A stretch of 6,122 nt of DNA from Prevotella sp. CAG:891 (lineage in GTDB: Bacteria > Bacteroidota > Bacteroidia > Bacteroidales > Bacteroidaceae), in the NCBI GenBank assembly GCA_000437675.1, contig FR901656.1, positions 1 through 6,122 on the forward strand. Direction: 5' to 3'. The stretch's first letter is position 1, and every line of letters begins with the position of its first letter. Below are positions 6,075-6,122 of the stretch, in pieces. The notes below the pieces were generated by a model that had not been told where the DNA came from, did no database searches, and worked only from the letters and a program-made list of their open reading frames with translations. Both the position numbers and the translations under genes were made by a program.

Positions 6075-6122
6075 TTTTGAAACCGTGGCGCCCTGTAAGG
6101 GCAAGGGTATCTCAGCCCAGGG
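6075..6122 (+). repeat. 48-bp repeat module, right copy 2, running to the window end
   Basis: This copy starts 85 bases after the start of copy 1 and differs from it at three positions (TTTTGAAACCGTGG against TTTTGAAGCCGCGG). The preceding TCGGAGG (6068-6074) also precedes the first 56-bp unit (5871-5877), so the junction itself is repeated. The intervening 37 bases (6038-6074) hold no gene. The repeat may continue beyond the window. Confidence 0.88.

Overview
The window looks like Bacteroidota (order Bacteroidales is my best guess). The largest protein ends in a type IX secretion (T9SS) sorting domain. Both enzymes are built like those of glycan-foraging Bacteroidales. Neither start codon has a Shine-Dalgarno sequence, and the intergenic DNA carries palindromic repeats. 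I cannot name a genus.

Layout: the centre (808-5718) is one minus-strand two-gene operon. The first gene (4180-5718) is a secreted GH29 alpha-L-fucosidase. After an 18-bp gap comes the second gene (808-4161), a 1117-residue multidomain GH16 endo-glycosidase. It has an intact EIDIWE catalytic motif, a tandem duplication of about 290 residues upstream of the catalytic domain, and a C-terminal T9SS sorting domain. An intrinsic terminator at 681-724 closes the operon. A likely division of labour is that the GH16 enzyme cuts a glycan at or outside the cell surface while the fucosidase removes fucose, probably in the periplasm. A fucosylated host glycan (mucin O-glycan or poly-LacNAc) is an attractive but unproven substrate. 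No SusC/SusD pair, regulator or transposase gene lies in the window.

Flanks: both are non-coding and repeat-rich. The left flank (1-602) holds a 383-bp imperfect palindrome made of smaller stem-loops, a 48-bp module, a 54-bp unit and a cluster of TCAGTAGCAA motifs. The right flank (5785-6122) holds relatives of the same modules in opposite orientation, including a 56-bp tandem duplication and two 48-bp modules. The operon is therefore bracketed by long, degenerate inverted repeats. One 25-bp sequence occurs four times, including at the very first and very last bases of the window. The repeat architecture is the least explained part of this DNA; the two genes belong to known families.
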